Shown one piece after another: positions 1-12,197 of a stretch of DNA of 64,000 bases. This stretch comes from Tuctoria greenei. Taxonomy: Eukaryota > Streptophyta > Magnoliopsida > Poales > Poaceae. The translations under genes were made by a program, and so were the position numbers. Each line of letters opens with the position of its first letter. Position 1 is the stretch's first letter. The notes under the pieces were generated by a model that saw nothing but the letters and a program-made list of their open reading frames with translations, was not told where the DNA came from and made no database searches. The DNA lies in assembly GCA_036927565.1 (NCBI GenBank), contig JAYESD010000001.1, positions 143,147,415-143,211,414 of the forward strand, given 5' to 3'.

Positions 1-2560
1 GCCTCTGGGCGAGCTCCTCCTCCCTCTTTAAGAAGTCTTCCTCCTTCTCCAGGAGCTTGTCCTCCTTCTCGTTGAAAGCTCCCCGACGCTTGAGGAGTAC
101 TTCATTCAGCTCATTGAGCTTGTCCCGACGATCATCAGCAGCCCCATTGGTCTCCCTAGCATGCTCAAAAATCTCTCGAGTCTTCTGGTCGAGAGCCTTG
201 ATGGCAGCCTCCCGCTCATTCAACAAGCAGTCCAACAGCGCCAACCGAGCCTTCTCCTTGGCCACCCATTCCTTCTGGTCAGCCAGCTTCGACCGTGTCA
301 GCTTCGTCTCAAAGTGAAGTATGTTGCACCAACGCCTTAAGGTGTTGCGCTCTTCTTTGACACCTTTGCTTTCGTGGTCAAAGGCGAGCTGGACCTGATG
401 GAGACTGGAATAGGAATTGTCTATCGACAGCGCCAAAGGAATTGGCTTTGGACCAGCCTAAATTTCTTCTGCTGTCTCTAGCGGGTCTTCCAAGACAACT
501 GAGGGGGCCCAAGGCATGAGCTCCCTCTCCAGCAACTCCATGTTGGCTGGATCGATCGACAGAAGCTCCTCCACGTCCATAGCACTCGAAGCTGATGTGG
601 AAGGTCCCCCTACCGGATCTTCTATTGTCGGCTCTGTGGGTGGAGGACCCGCATCCGCCTCTTCTGGGTGCTCCGGCTCGGACATGGACACCTCCGGAGT
701 AATCGTCTCCGGGGCTGGCATTGAAGATCCATCCGGAGCTTCCACCACTTCCGGCTCAAGGGCCAGAGCTACAATCACTTCCGTCTCAAGGACCGGAGCT
801 TCAGTTATTTCCGGCTTAGATGCTGGAATTTCTGCTATCTCCGGCTATGCTACTGGAGCTTCAGCCGCCGGCTGTGAAACCGTCAGCGCTTCTTCACAAA
901 TCTCTCCCTCATGGTCTGACGCTACCACGGGAGCTTCTAGTGTCATAACTGGATCCTGCTTCACGATAGCAGGCGCTGGAGCTGTCGTGTCTTCAGCCAC
1001 AACTTGGGGGAGGCATAGGGATCGAAGCAAGAGCCTCCACCTGCACAACCTCAGTTGCTGCAGCGGGGGCTGGAGCTTCGATTTTCTTCTTTGAGACGCT
1101 GAAAACAAAGGATCAAAAAATTCAAAATAGGGTGAAAGCAAAAATTGCAACTCAAGGTGAGAAGAAAATACTTACCTTGGGAGGCTTCCGCTCCAGTCGG
1201 CGCGAAACTTCTTCTTCGGGCGATTGGAGCCAGGACCTACCGTAGTTGGTGTGGTGGAGGCTCTGGGTTGCTGCCCGAAACTCGCCGCAATCATCAGCGT
1301 CGCCTCAGCCGGGACCTCCCTCGGCTGGGAAGGACCTTCGGACCTGGAGCCCGTAGTCGGTACTAGAGTCGAGGTCGATTTCCCAGAGCTAGTGCCCCTT
1401 GTGGACGCTGGCTCCAAAGAGGGCTTGGCCGCCGAAGCTCTGCTTGGCCAGGGAGAATAGGTTGCTGGAGATGGAGCTGACCTGAGAGAGCTACCATCAG
1501 CATGTCTCAGCTTCCTCTTCTGGCTGGAAGATTCGGTCGGCTCCTTGCCCTTGCCTTTGCTGACGTCGTCAACCTTCTGGATTGGAGCAGTGGGAACCAC
1601 CCTTTCCGAAGCTCTGGGAATAGAAACCCCGATCGTCCCACACTTCTCCACGTGACCAAGGTCATCAAGCTCCGGCATCCCCCTTCAGAGCTCCCTCCTG
1701 ACCTCAGGAACCATGTTCAGAGGGAGGAAGTTCACCGGTGGGGTCAAGGCGTCTTGGGAGATAGCTCCGTGTTGAAACTTTTGGAGATGGAGCTTCAAAG
1801 CTTCATCATCCAAGTTTGTCCGAAGACCAGATTCGATACGGTTGTGGTCCATCTCCGTGTTGAAAGCCCAAGCGGGCCACTCCCTCTTCATCAGTGAAGC
1901 CCACTTGTTCACCAGAAAATTACCAAAGACCATCTGGGGGGTCACTCCACCCTCCACACATTGTTGGATTCTTGCCAGGACTGCCTTGTATGCATCAGAC
2001 AACTCCAAAACTACATTCCAACGTCAGTGTTGAAATTGGGGAGGCCTTTAGGCAACTCCAGCCTGTCGTGCTGATCCACAGTAATAATCACCCAGTCATT
2101 CTTCTTGTTGTCCCACTTTCCGGAGGGGAAAGTATTCAACTACTTGAAGGAACAGTTCTTGCGCTTCACGACGTAGTAGAAGCCAATCAGCTCAGTCCCC
2201 TTCCCCATAGTGTGGACCGTGAAGAAGGTTCGGAAGAGCTTGATGCTTGGCGGCACGCTCACCCACATCTTGCAGAAGTGTATGAAGGTTGCCACTAGTA
2301 AAAATGAGTGAGGTCCGAGGTGATGAAGCCGGAGCCCATAGAAGTCCAGCAGCATCAAGAGCAAACTTGAAAAGTGGGATCAGCCCTACCATGGCGTATG
2401 CCGAAAAGTAGACGTTCTCCCCAGCGCGCTCCTTCTTGAAGGGAAGCTTGCCAAAGCGGATCAACTTGTTAAAGTAGTCGCTGGACCATCCCATGTAGGT
2501 CCGGACCCTCAACAAGTCTTCGTCGCTTTTGATCTTGCTGCGGGGAAGACACAAATCCAT
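1..2560 (-). pseudogene. Antisense gene of Tat-type gypsy element E, decayed
   Basis: Runs opposite to its host element. The start is ATG at 2558-2560; the N-terminal block (motifs KSDEDLL, MGWSSDYFN, FKKERAGE, YFSAYAMVGLIP) continues in another frame as MLLDFYG, then FRTFFTVHT and GFYYVVKRKNC. This resembles the plant 'putative gypsy type transposon' domain family. A TAG follows NCSFK at about 2140, and further frameshifts separate the segments at 2008-1685 and 1678-1172. A minus-strand intron at 1099-1175 (GTAAGT donor, TTTTCAG acceptor) matches the intron of the D copy. Downstream come acidic, proline-rich repeats (1090-458) and a Glu/Lys/Arg-rich coiled coil that runs off the window at base 1. 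The function of the family is not known to me. The copy is clearly non-functional. Confidence 0.75.
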
Positions 2561-3097
2561 CAGGGCAAAGCGGAGCTAAAGTTTGAAAAGCTATGCAGGG
2601 GCGGAGAGATTCTGAGCGCTAGTTCCAATGAAAGCGTAAAGAGTCCTCAACTTGTGCAGGCTTTCCTTCTTAAGTAAGCCTCTGCAATGCTTGGATGGAA
2701 ACTGCGTCGGGATCAAGATCTCATTTTAAAAATATACCCCGTCAATGACAAATGGGCTCGGGTCCACTTTGGCGGAAAAGTCGAAGTTATCACACCAGGT
2801 GAACCATTGTCATGATGGGAAGTTGGAAGCCCGAGAGCGGTGGCCTGACAGGGCGCTCAAAACCGATACGGTTTTCGTGCTGGAAACCGACGACCTTCAA
2901 TTGCGTGAGATCTGCACGCCTGGATCTCACCTGCCGCATAAAGAGGAGCCACGTGGCGATGGCTTAACTGCAGACCGTCGCCCCAACGGCCCATGAAAAG
3001 ACCTTTGAAGCTGCAGTGCGGGAATCAAAGATGGCCCCACCTCTGGCATATTAATTTCACCTAAAGGATTTCTCCTAGAGGTGGGCTCGTGGGCCAC

Positions 3098-3944
3098 TGT
3101 CGGTATCCTGCGTACAGGGTACCCCATGATACCGCAAGAAAATCTATAGAGTTGACCTGTCCGAGTTGAAGACCTCCGAAAGCTCCACATGTCTCGCAGC
3201 ACTGGACCTGCCTCTCTCGTTCGGGTAGCTCCGGTGTTGCCACATGTAATACAAGGTTGGACCTAACTCCCTTCATAGGGAAGCTCTGGTCATGTCACGT
3301 GCCCAGTGAGCTCGGACCTGACCCCCAATGGAGAGAAGCTCCGGTGTTGCCACGTGCATAGTAGCTCCGGACCTGCTTCCCCACAAAGGAAAGTTTCGAA
3401 GCTGCCACGTGTCGAGCCTCCGATCCTAAGCCTGCAACGGGAAAACTGCCGGATCTCCAACGGCGCGGACATTCAAGAGGCTATTAAATAGCCGTTACAA
3501 CACCTGGTTACGTGACATTAATACCATGTTAATGACACATGATCAAAGGACTTTCACGGCCGGTAACACCGCCATTAAGGCACGTTATTACTCTGTTAAT
3601 TATACTTAATACAAGTAGATCGTGTATTAGGTAATTGAATACCGTTGGGTCCACTTGTCGGGCCAGGCAACCTCTGTAACAGCCAGTCCTTGGCGTATAA
3701 AAGGGTTGAGCTGCACGGTAGAAATCAAGTGGAATCAACTCCAACCAAGCCAACTCAAGTACACTCTTACATAGTCAACAACCACCCCGTGGAGTAGGGT
3801 ATTATGCTCAGGCGGCCCGAAACACGTAAAAACTCCCCGTGTCACCGTCTCGTTCATAATCTTACGTGCGCCCCAACCGAATACGAACCTCCATGGACTA
3901 TGCTTTAGTAGTACCGGGAGAAGTGTCGTAGCAACACTTCGACA
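3098..3944 (+). repeat. 3' LTR of gypsy E (847 bp)
   Basis: Begins TGTCGGTATCC after a purine-rich tract and ends TTCGACA, giving the terminal inverted repeat TGTCG/CGACA also seen in D. Element D's LTRs (837 bp) share the order of landmarks: repeated AAGCTCCGG blocks, G-boxes, a TATAAAAG box, then a GGAGTAGGGTATTA stretch. The partner 5' LTR is outside the window. Confidence 0.85.
3296..3703 (+). promoter_or_regulatory. LTR promoter: three G-boxes and a TATA box
   Basis: Three CACGTG cores lie at 3296-3301, 3351-3356 and 3406-3411, each next to an AGCTCCGG or AGCTCGG repeat. A TATAAAAG box lies at 3696-3703. G-boxes are known plant bZIP/bHLH binding sites linked to light and ABA responses. 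Use by this element is inference from position in U3. Confidence 0.6.
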
Positions 3945-4138
3945 TGTTGTATCCACGAAAGTGAGCCACTCCCAAGCCCACGAGGTCACTCCATTAGATA
4001 TTGCCAACGGAATCCCAAGCCAAATGGCATTGGCTCATCAATATTCATATACTCTCACCGTTCTTGAAAATTTGTCGTTTTGTAGTTCATTTTTAAACTA
4101 CAAAGCAATAAATTTTAGAGGACTAAGGGACTATGGTT
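3945..4138. other. Older flanking DNA between gypsy E and copia A
   Basis: About 190 bp with no coding or repeat signature I recognise. It is interrupted by copia A and resumes at 15689. The last bases (TGGTT, 4134-4138) are the left target-site duplication of copia A. Confidence 0.6.
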
Positions 4139-4390
4139 TGAAAGTGCATCTAGGCAATCCCTTGTGGGTTTTGGATGATTGATGACAAACAAATGAGATC
4201 CTAATGAATTTGTTGAGATGTTTGCAGGTTAGGCAAAATGAGATTGTTTGGTGCACTCAAAAAGGTGAAAAATGGAGTGGTGTACAAAAGAGAGAAGCCC
4301 AACTGTCAATTGAAGCGCAAAGTAGATTTAAATGTATAGGATGTGTGAGAGAGACACATCCCAACACCTAAAAATTCACTAAGCACCAAA

Positions 4391-4925
4391 CTAGTCTGTT
4401 CATGGACCGGACTAGTCCGTTAAATTCTCTGTTTTCCAAGTGTACTGTGCACCAGACTAGTCCGATCATGGACCGGACTAGTCCTCGTTAAACTCTCTAT
4501 TGTCCAAGTATATTGTGCACCCGACTAGTCCGATCATGGACCGGACTAGTCCGCTAACCTTTTTGGAATTCAATAACATCGTGCACCAGACTAGTCGGAT
4601 CATGGACCAGACTAGTCCGTTCAAGTCTCTGTAAATCCTTCTCAGTGGACTCCGGACAAGTCCGTCCATGGGACAGGACTAGTCCGTTGAACTCTCTGGA
4701 GTCTAATTACACATAGCACCGGACAAGTCCGTTCTTGGATCAGACTAGTCTGCTCAATTCTCTGGAGTTGAATTACACATTGCACCAGACAAGTCTGGAC
4801 ATCCACCAAATTAGTCTGGTATATCTCACACAATTAGGGTTTCTAGTGTGTTGGATTCCACACCGACTTTTACACAGCACACCGGACAAGTCCGGTACCC
4901 AGTACGCACTAGTTCGGTCATCGGG
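4391..4925. repeat. Palindrome array (CGGACTAGTCCG / CGGACAAGTCCG) in the 5' LTR of A
   Basis: More than a dozen intact or decayed copies of a 10-12 bp palindrome centred on ACTAGT or ACAAGT, spaced irregularly by about 20-60 bp, all upstream of the TATA box. The 3' LTR carries the same array at about 14400-14890. A further pair lies near the LTR end (about 5620-5655). Confidence 0.85.
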
Positions 4926-4953
4926 ATTTCTAACGGTGGCTTTTTGGAAACAC

Positions 4954-4962
4954 TATAAATAG
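4954..4962 (+). promoter_or_regulatory. TATA box of copia A 5' LTR
   Basis: TATAAATAG lies about 30 bp downstream of the last U3 palindrome. The same box is present in the 3' LTR near 14914-14922. Confidence 0.6.
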
Positions 4963-5731
4963 GAGATCCACGGCTCCACAATGAAACTTTCGATTCCTAC
5001 TGTCAAAATCATAAACCCTAGCGCCGCCGCTTGTCCCAAGAACCCCAAAACACATCTGCCCACGCATCTAAAGTCCAAAAAATGTGAAAACCAATTGAAC
5101 ACTTAGATTTGGGATTGGGAGATCGTCGTCTACACGTCGTTGAGCTCTTGGGGTTTGATCTTTTGACACTCGTGCTCTTTCTTGTAATCTTTTCAAGTGT
5201 ATTTGATCATTTTCGAATTGTAATTCTTGTGGGAGCCCTCAACATGTGAGGTTGCCCCATAAACTCGGTGATTGCCTGTGATTATGGATCCAAGTCGGTC
5301 TTGTGTGGTGACTTGAAGAGGGAAAGGCTTTGAAGAGACTCGGCTCTGTGTGGGCTTCCTCAAGGAAGAGTAGATCTCTTTGGTGAGATCGAACCTTGGT
5401 AAAAATCGGTGTCTCGTGTGCTTCTTTACTTTTGCATCTTGATTAGGGCACATAGTTGATCAAGATCATAACTTTAATTGCAAATTGTTTTTCACGTATA
5501 ATTTCACGACATCGATTGTAAATTCAAGTAATCTTATCTGTTGTTCACATTTTCGCTACTTAAAAGAATTTAAATCATGTATCAATACTTAATCAAATCA
5601 GCATACACCAGGCACAACAGACTACTCCGCCCACACAACCGGACAAGTCTGGTCAATCAAGTTTTTGACCGTTTGATTAAGTGTGCAGGAAATTTTCAAA
5701 GCCTATTCACCCCCTATAGGCCACATTCAAT

Positions 5732-5743
5732 TGGTATCAGAGC
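5732..5743 (+). promoter_or_regulatory. Primer binding site of copia A
   Basis: TGGTATCAGAGC, complementary to the 3' end of initiator methionine tRNA, starts two bases after the 5' LTR end. This is the usual primer site of plant copia elements. Confidence 0.9.
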
Positions 5744-5782
5744 AGGTTCTCCATCAACGAGACTCACCGCTCGGAGATATCA

Positions 5783-8055
5783 ATGGCCTCTGAGAAGAAC
5801 AACGAGATCCCGAAGGTGCTCAACACCGAGGAAGAGCAAGAAACTAAAGCTTTCGATGTACCAAGAGAAAATCCACATGATGATGAAGAATTGCGCCAAT
5901 TGAAGGCACTTCTCAGGAAGAAACTGCTGGCACAAAAATAAAAAGAAGAAGAGAAGACGACGGGGAGTGGTCACCACGACTGCTCCCGATATCCTTACAA
6001 TTATAATCGTCTTAATTCAAATAATCACTATCTTTCTATTCCTATGGGAAAGCCTCTGCAATTTGACAGAAACGACTACACCATGTGGAAATATAATATG
6101 ATGATGCATCTAATCTCTTTGAATCCTAGTCTTTGGCATATAGTGTGCACAGGTGTAGATATCCCGGACACGGATGAATAACTCACTCTAGAACAAGAAC
6201 AAGAAATTCACCACAACGCACAAGCCGTTGCAGTGATCACATCATCACTGAGCAGTGAGGAGTTCACCAAGATTGATGGATTGGAAAGCACAAAAGAGAT
6301 CTGGGATACACTTAAAACAGCCCATGAAGGGAATAGGTTAGTCCGAGAAGCCAAAATTGAGATGCTTGAAGGAGAGTTGGGGAGATTTGCTATCGAGGAA
6401 GGCGAATTACCTCAAGACATGTACAACCGAATGAAGGCGCTTATCAACAAGATCCGCGCCTATGGAAGCAAGAAATGGACTGACCATGAGGTGGTTAAAA
6501 GAATGATTAGAGCCTTTATGCCAAGAAACGTCACATTATGCACCATGATCTGAGAAAGCCCTAATTTTCGCAAAATGACCCCGGATGAGCTATTGGGCAA
6601 GATCATAAACCATGAGATGATGGAGAAGGAAGCCCAATACATCAAAGATCTAGCTGAGCTCACCTCCTCCAAAAAGAAGGAAGTTGCTCTCAAAGCAACA
6701 TGCAGGCCTAAAGGAAAGGAAACTCATGAGGCTCAAGACGAGGAAGATATAAGTGACGTGAGCACTAATCTAGATGATGAAGAGATGGTACTCTTCATCA
6801 AGAAATTCAAGCGCATGATGAAAAGAAGACATGAAAACAACTGAAATGAAGGGAAGAGCAAATAGAAAGGAAAATCCAAAGCTCGACATACTTGCTATAA
6901 CTGTGGCGAGTACGGACACTTCATGGTGGACTGCACCTATGAAGAGAACAAGAGGAAGAAGGAAATGAAGCCTCAAGAGAAGATTATCTTCAGGAAAAGG
7001 CGGCAAGCTCACCAAGCACATATTGGCAAGGAGTGGGACTCAATCGACGAGTCCTCCTCCGATGAAGAAGAGGATATGGCCACCATTGCCATCAAGAAAC
7101 CCACCAAGAGATCCACACTCTTCCCGAACATGGGAGGACGGGACACACATAATCACACTTGCCTTATGGCTAAGAGGGCAAGAAAAAGGTTCGACTTACT
7201 CCCCTTTCGCTAAATTCCTCTATTGATGATTTTGATAGCTCTAGTGAAAATGAGGAGATGTTTAGGGGATTAAGTAAAACTGCATTAAAGAAAATGAAAA
7301 TGTTGTCAGATGAAATCTTTGAGAAGGAGGAGCTTGTCAACCGACAAGAAGATATGCTCATTCGTGAAAGGAAAAGATATCAAGAGGTTGATAAACTCCT
7401 TGAGCTCGAAAGAGAGAAGAACAAGTCACTTGAGCATGAGCTAGCCTTGAGTAAGGAAACTTACTCAAAGCTAGAAGACTCACACATTGCAATCAAGGAT
7501 GAACTTGCTAACTTGTCAAAAGTTAATAAGATTCTTGAGGTGCAAGTTGAGTCGCTCAAGCAAAGTGACTCCTCTTTTTCCAAAATCTCACCTTCCAAAG
7601 GTGTAAGTTTGACAACTATTGCAACTTGCACATGTTCTACTAAGAAAAATACTGTCAAACTTGATTCTTCTACTTCTCATGCAAAGAATCCTTCCCAAAG
7701 TGGCATCTTTGACAAGGAGAAGATCAAATATGCACGTAGTGCATATATGGTCACTAGATCTCCTAACGTCAAAGATGGTCTTGGGTTTAACAAGAACAAA
7801 CACATGTCCACTAATGTCCATGGTAAGAAGAGAATCAGTTTTGTTAAGGAAAAATCACATGAACCTGACTTGCAAATATTGTTTCGTACCTTTCATGCTT
7901 CCTATGTTCTTATGAAAGACAAAGTTGGAAATGTGTTTGCCAAATATGCAGGGCCACACCACAAGAATTCAAAAAATTGTGTGTGGGTGTCCAAGACTCT
8001 TGTTTCTAACCTGAGAGGACCCAAGCAAGCTTGGGTACCTAAAACCAAGGAATAA
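5783..8055 (+). pseudogene. gag of copia A, broken
   Basis: ATG at 5783 follows the PBS. Recognisable parts are an acidic N-terminus, the plant copia Gag core (about 6000-6700), a zinc knuckle CYNCGEYGHFMVDC (C-X2-C-X4-H-X4-C, about 6895-6937) and a long coiled coil (7258-7560) ending in GPKQAWVPKTKE. In-frame stops occur near 5939, 6178, 6551, 6843 and 7211. Gag packages element RNA into virus-like particles; this copy cannot produce it whole. The final stop (8053-8055) comes just before the pol frame, which lies one base forward, as in copia B. Confidence 0.85.
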
Positions 8056-11000
8056 TCTTGTTTTGCAGGCCTACTCTTCTGGTGGATCAAAATGGGTGCT
8101 AGACAGTGGATGCACAAATCACATGACTGGAGAGAGGAACATGTTCGTGGAGTATGAGCTCAACGCGGATCCAAGTGAAGGGATATACTTTGGAGAAAAC
8201 AGTCAAGGAAAGATCCTTGGTAGTGCTAAAATTGAAATCTCTTCTCAACATACTCTCTCGAATGTTTTACATGTAGATTCTTTAGATTATAATCTTCTGT
8301 CAATATCTCAGCAATGCAACAAGGGTTATAACTATTTATTCACTAATGTGGGTGTGACCATTTTTAGAAGAAGCGATGGCTCAATTGCATTCAAGGGACT
8401 GTTGAAGGGAAAGCTTTATCTTGTTGATTTCAACAAAGATAAAGTCGAACTCAACACTTGCTTGGTTGCTAAAACTAACATGGTATGGTTGTGGCATAGA
8501 CGGCTAGCCCATGTTGGGATGAGAAATCTGCAGAAACTTCTAAAAGGTGGTCACATCTGAGGTTTAAAGATGTTGTGTTTGAGAAAGACAGACCATGCAG
8601 CGCTTGCCAGGCAGGAAAATAAGTTGGAGCACTGCACCCTGCCAAGAACGTGATGACTACAACAAGACCGCTGGAACATCTTCACATGGACCTCTTCGGT
8701 CTAACTGCTAACATAAGCATCGGCGGTAACAAATCCGGTTTAGTCATTGTTGATGATTTTTCAAGATTCACCTCGGTATTTTTCTTGTATGATAAATCAG
8801 AAACTCAGGGAATCCTCAAGAAGTTCCTAAAAAGAGCTCAAAAGGTATTCTTATCAACCGTGAAGAATATTAGAAGTGACAACGGGACATAATTCAAAAA
8901 TACACAAGTTGAGGAGTACCTTGAAGAAGAAGAAATAAAGCACGATTTTTCGGCACCCTACTCCCCTCAACAAAACGGGGTGGCCGAAAGGAAAAACAGA
9001 ATACTAATTGAAATGGCGAGGACAATGTTGGATGAATACAAGAAATCGGACCAGTTCTGGGCTAAAGCGGTGAACACCGCTTGTCACGCCACAAATCGGT
9101 TGTATCTTCACCGACTCTTGAAAAAAACACCATATGAGCTTCTTACCGGTAACAAGCCAAATGTTGCATATTTTAAAGTTTTTGGTTGTAAGTGTTTTAT
9201 TCTGAACAAGAAACCGAGGACTTCGAAGTTCGCTTCAAAATCTGATGAAGGGTTCTTGCTTGGTTATGATTCGAACGCCTACGCCTATCGTGTCTTCCAA
9301 CAAAGTCCCTGGCCTTGTTGAAGTAGCACGTGACATAGTGTTCGATGAGACTAACGGCTCCCAAGTGGAGCAAGTTGATAAGTGTGTGCTAGATCAAGAA
9401 GAAGCCCCATGTGAAGCATTGAGAATAATGGCACTTGGTGATATTCTACCTCAAGAGCAACCACAAGACTCAAGTGCACAAGATGAACCTCAACAAGGAA
9501 GCAATGATCAAGGTGGAGCTCATGCACAAGATCAAAGTCAGGAAGATCAATAAGATCCATACAACCATGGAAGCAATGATTTGGGGGCGGGAGGGGACAA
9601 TGATAATGAAGACAATGAAGAGCAAGCAACTTCACAAGTCCCTCACCCAAGAGTACATCAGAGTGTGCAAAGAGATCATACCGTCAACAACATCATTGGA
9701 GATATTGCTAAGGGAGTAACTACTAGATCTCGCATTGCAAATTTTTGTGAATATTATTCCTTTGTATCTTTTCTGGAACCATACAGGGTAGAAGAAGCCT
9801 TAAAGGTCCAGATTGGGTGATGGCAATGCAAGAGGAGTTGAACAACTTCAAGAGAAATGAAGTGTGGGAACTGGTGGAAAGACCAAAGGCTAACATCGTT
9901 GGAACCAAATGAGTCTTTCAAAACAAACAAGATGAACATGAAGTGGTAATGAGAAATAAAGCGAGACTTGTGGCTAAAGATTAGTCACAAGTCAAAGGTT
10001 TGGACTTCGATGAAACTTTCGCTCCCGTAGCTAGACTTGAGTCCATTCGTATTTTATTGGCATATGCTACTCACCATAATTTCAAGTTGTATCAAATGGA
10101 CGTCAAAAGTGCCTTCCTAAATGGTCCAATCAAGGAGGAAGTGTATGTGGAGCAGCCACTAGGATTTGAAGATCAAGAGTACCCCAACCATGTCTATAAA
10201 CTACTTAAGGCTCTCTATGGCCTCAAACAAGCTCCTCGAGCTTGGTATGAGTGCCTTAGAGATTTTCTGACTCAAAATGGCTTTAAAATAGGAAAAGCTG
10301 ATTATACACTATTCACAAAACACTTTGATGGTCATCTATTTGTATGTCAAATCTATGTTCATGATATTATCTTTGGATCAACTAATAAGTCTTTTTGTGA
10401 AGAGTTTAGCAAAATTATGACACATAGGTTCGAGATGTCGATGATGGGCGAATTGAAGTTCTTCTTGGGATTCCAAGTGAAGCAATTAACAGAGGGCACA
10501 TTTATAGGTCAAACCAAGTACACACAGGACATTCTCAAGAAGTTCAATATGGATAAGGCCAAGCCCATCAAGACACCCATGGCAACTAATAGACATCTCT
10601 ACCTCAATGAAGATGGTCCAAATATGGATCAAAAGATATATCTATCTATGATTGGCTCATTACTCTATTTATGTGCATCTAGGCCAAATATTATGCTTAG
10701 TGTGTGTATGTGTGCAAGGTTTCAAGCCGCATCTAAAGAGTGCCATTTAACAGCCGTAAAAAGGGTTTTAAGGTACCTTGTGCATACACCCAACTTGGGC
10801 CTTTGGTATCCCGAAGGATCCAAGTTTAACTTGATAGGTTACTCCGATGCCGACTATGCAGGATGCAAAGTCGATAGAAAGAGCACGTCGGGGACTTGTC
10901 AATTTTTCGACAGATCCCTAGTTTCATGGTCATCTAAAAAGCAAAACTCCATTGCTCTTCCACAGCTGAAGCGGAGTATGTTGCAGCCAGTAGTTGTTGC

Positions 11001-11305
11001 GCACAACTACTTTGGATGCGACAAACTCTAAGGGACTGTGGTTACAATCTGAACCATATTCCACTCCTATGCGGTAATGAGAGTGCTATAAAAATTGCAC
11101 ACAACCCAGTAGAGCACTCAAGAACTAAGCACATATATATTCGTCACCATTTCCTAAGAGATCATTCATTAAAAGGTGATATTGAAATTTCACATGTTAG
11201 GACTGAAAAAAACTTGCAGATATTTCCACCAAGCCATTAGATGAGAAAAGGTTATGTGAGCTAAGAAATGAGCTAAATGTAATTGACTCTCGTAATGTGG
11301 ATTGA
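8056..11305 (+). pseudogene. pol of copia A, broken (PR, IN, RT, RNase H)
   Basis: Order: protease motif LDSGCTNHM (about 8099-8125), pre-integrase HHCC zinc region (HRRLAH and CSAC, 8495-8610), integrase with HMDLFGL, SDNGT and NGVAERKN (8680-8999), reverse transcriptase (about 9820-10650) and copia RNase H (SDADYAGCKVDRKSTSG, 10845-10895) up to a TGA at 11303-11305. Stops interrupt it at about 8558, 8620, 8890, 9910 and 9983, with frameshifts near 9305, 9810 and 10965. The RT active site reads YVHD at 10354-10365: the first catalytic Asp codon is CAT. Integrase is split by the TAA at 8890-8892. Non-functional. Confidence 0.88.
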
Positions 11306-12197
11306 AACACTGCATATCTGATTGTGATTTCAAAGTTTACTTATTTTTGCCAAAATTCCCCCTATCTCGATTTTCTCTAGAAAACTATTTAAATGAGTAA
11401 GTCTTGGTGAATTATGGCTATTGTATGATTGTTGATTGCTTACTCGTCAAGTTCATCAAGATTATTTGTGAAATAATGTCCTTTAGATCACTATTAGACC
11501 AAACAATCAAAATCTAGTTGTTTCAGTTCAGTTCAGTTATGTCCTGCTAACAACGGACTTGTCTGGCATCAACACCAGACTAGTCGGACCCTAGTTCGAC
11601 ACACCGGACTTGTCCGGTGTCCACCGGGATAGTCCGGCTTCGTCGGGGTTAACCCTAATCTGCCGCCAGGAGCTCATCTTCCACCTTGCATAATGCCCTT
11701 TGCATTCTCTCTCCTCCTCCACGAGCTCCAAAGGCGATTTCCACATCTAGCCACCAAAAACGCGGATTTCTCCAAGAGAAATGTCCTCGGCGCAGAGCTT
11801 GTCCACTCCGAACTAATCCGGCCTCAAGTCGCTCCTTCAATGCAAATCTTCAACTCTTTAGTAAAATTCCACTCAAACCCTAGCTCTCAAATTTTCTTGA
11901 TTCTAGCTTGTTTCCTTCGATTCCTAGGGCATACATTGCTTCTATAGATGTACTCCTACTGTTTCCTAGTCCTTGTGCATCAATTCGAGCTAGATTTGGT
12001 TCAAATAGGAATGTTAGGGTTCTTATGCCATACTGGACTAGTCCGGCGTTCATGTGTGGACAAGTCCGGTATACCAGACAAGTTCACACTCTGAAAACGG
12101 ACAAGTCCGGCATCTGACATTTAAACTTTTAAATTCCTATTTGCACTTAGTCTTCAATCCTTTCTTATCTAATCCTTGAACCTCCTCATCATGCACG
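11306..12197 (+). other. pol-ORF3 spacer of copia A, with palindromes
   Basis: No coding region. It carries two clusters of the LTR palindrome family (about 11549-11640 and 12030-12115; for example CGGACTTGTC, GGACTAGTCCGG, GGACAAGTCCGG). It probably serves as leader for ORF3. Copia B has clusters at the corresponding place. Confidence 0.7.

Larger units (their letters stand above)
1..3944 (+). mobile_element. Ty3/gypsy element E (Tat/Retand-like), 3' part only
   Basis: The 3' end of an LTR retrotransposon whose gag-pol lies outside the window. The segment holds a decayed antisense gene (1-2560, -), a non-coding stretch, a purine-rich tract just before 3098, and a 3' LTR (3098-3944). The layout matches the 3' part of element D (41608-46437): the same antisense protein family, an intron at the equivalent place, and an LTR with the same TGTCGG start, CGACA end and internal landmarks such as the CGTGGAGTAGGGTATTA stretch. 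LTR sequences differ substantially, so E and D are related but distinct copies or subfamilies. No duplication can be tested because the left end is missing. Confidence 0.85.
4139..5729 (+). repeat. 5' LTR of copia A (1591 bp)
   Basis: Starts TGAAAGTGCATCTAGG and ends GGCCACATTCA, immediately followed by the PBS. It holds a dense array of CGGACTAGTCCG-like palindromes in U3 and a TATA box at 4954-4962. Relative to the 3' LTR it carries extra sequence near 4277-4315. Confidence 0.92.

Noticed and set aside
4391..4925. Regularly spaced short palindromes that could suggest a CRISPR array
   Set aside because: Spacing is irregular, repeats are only 10-12 bp and degenerate, they lie in plant LTRs and repeat identically in both LTRs; no cas genes.
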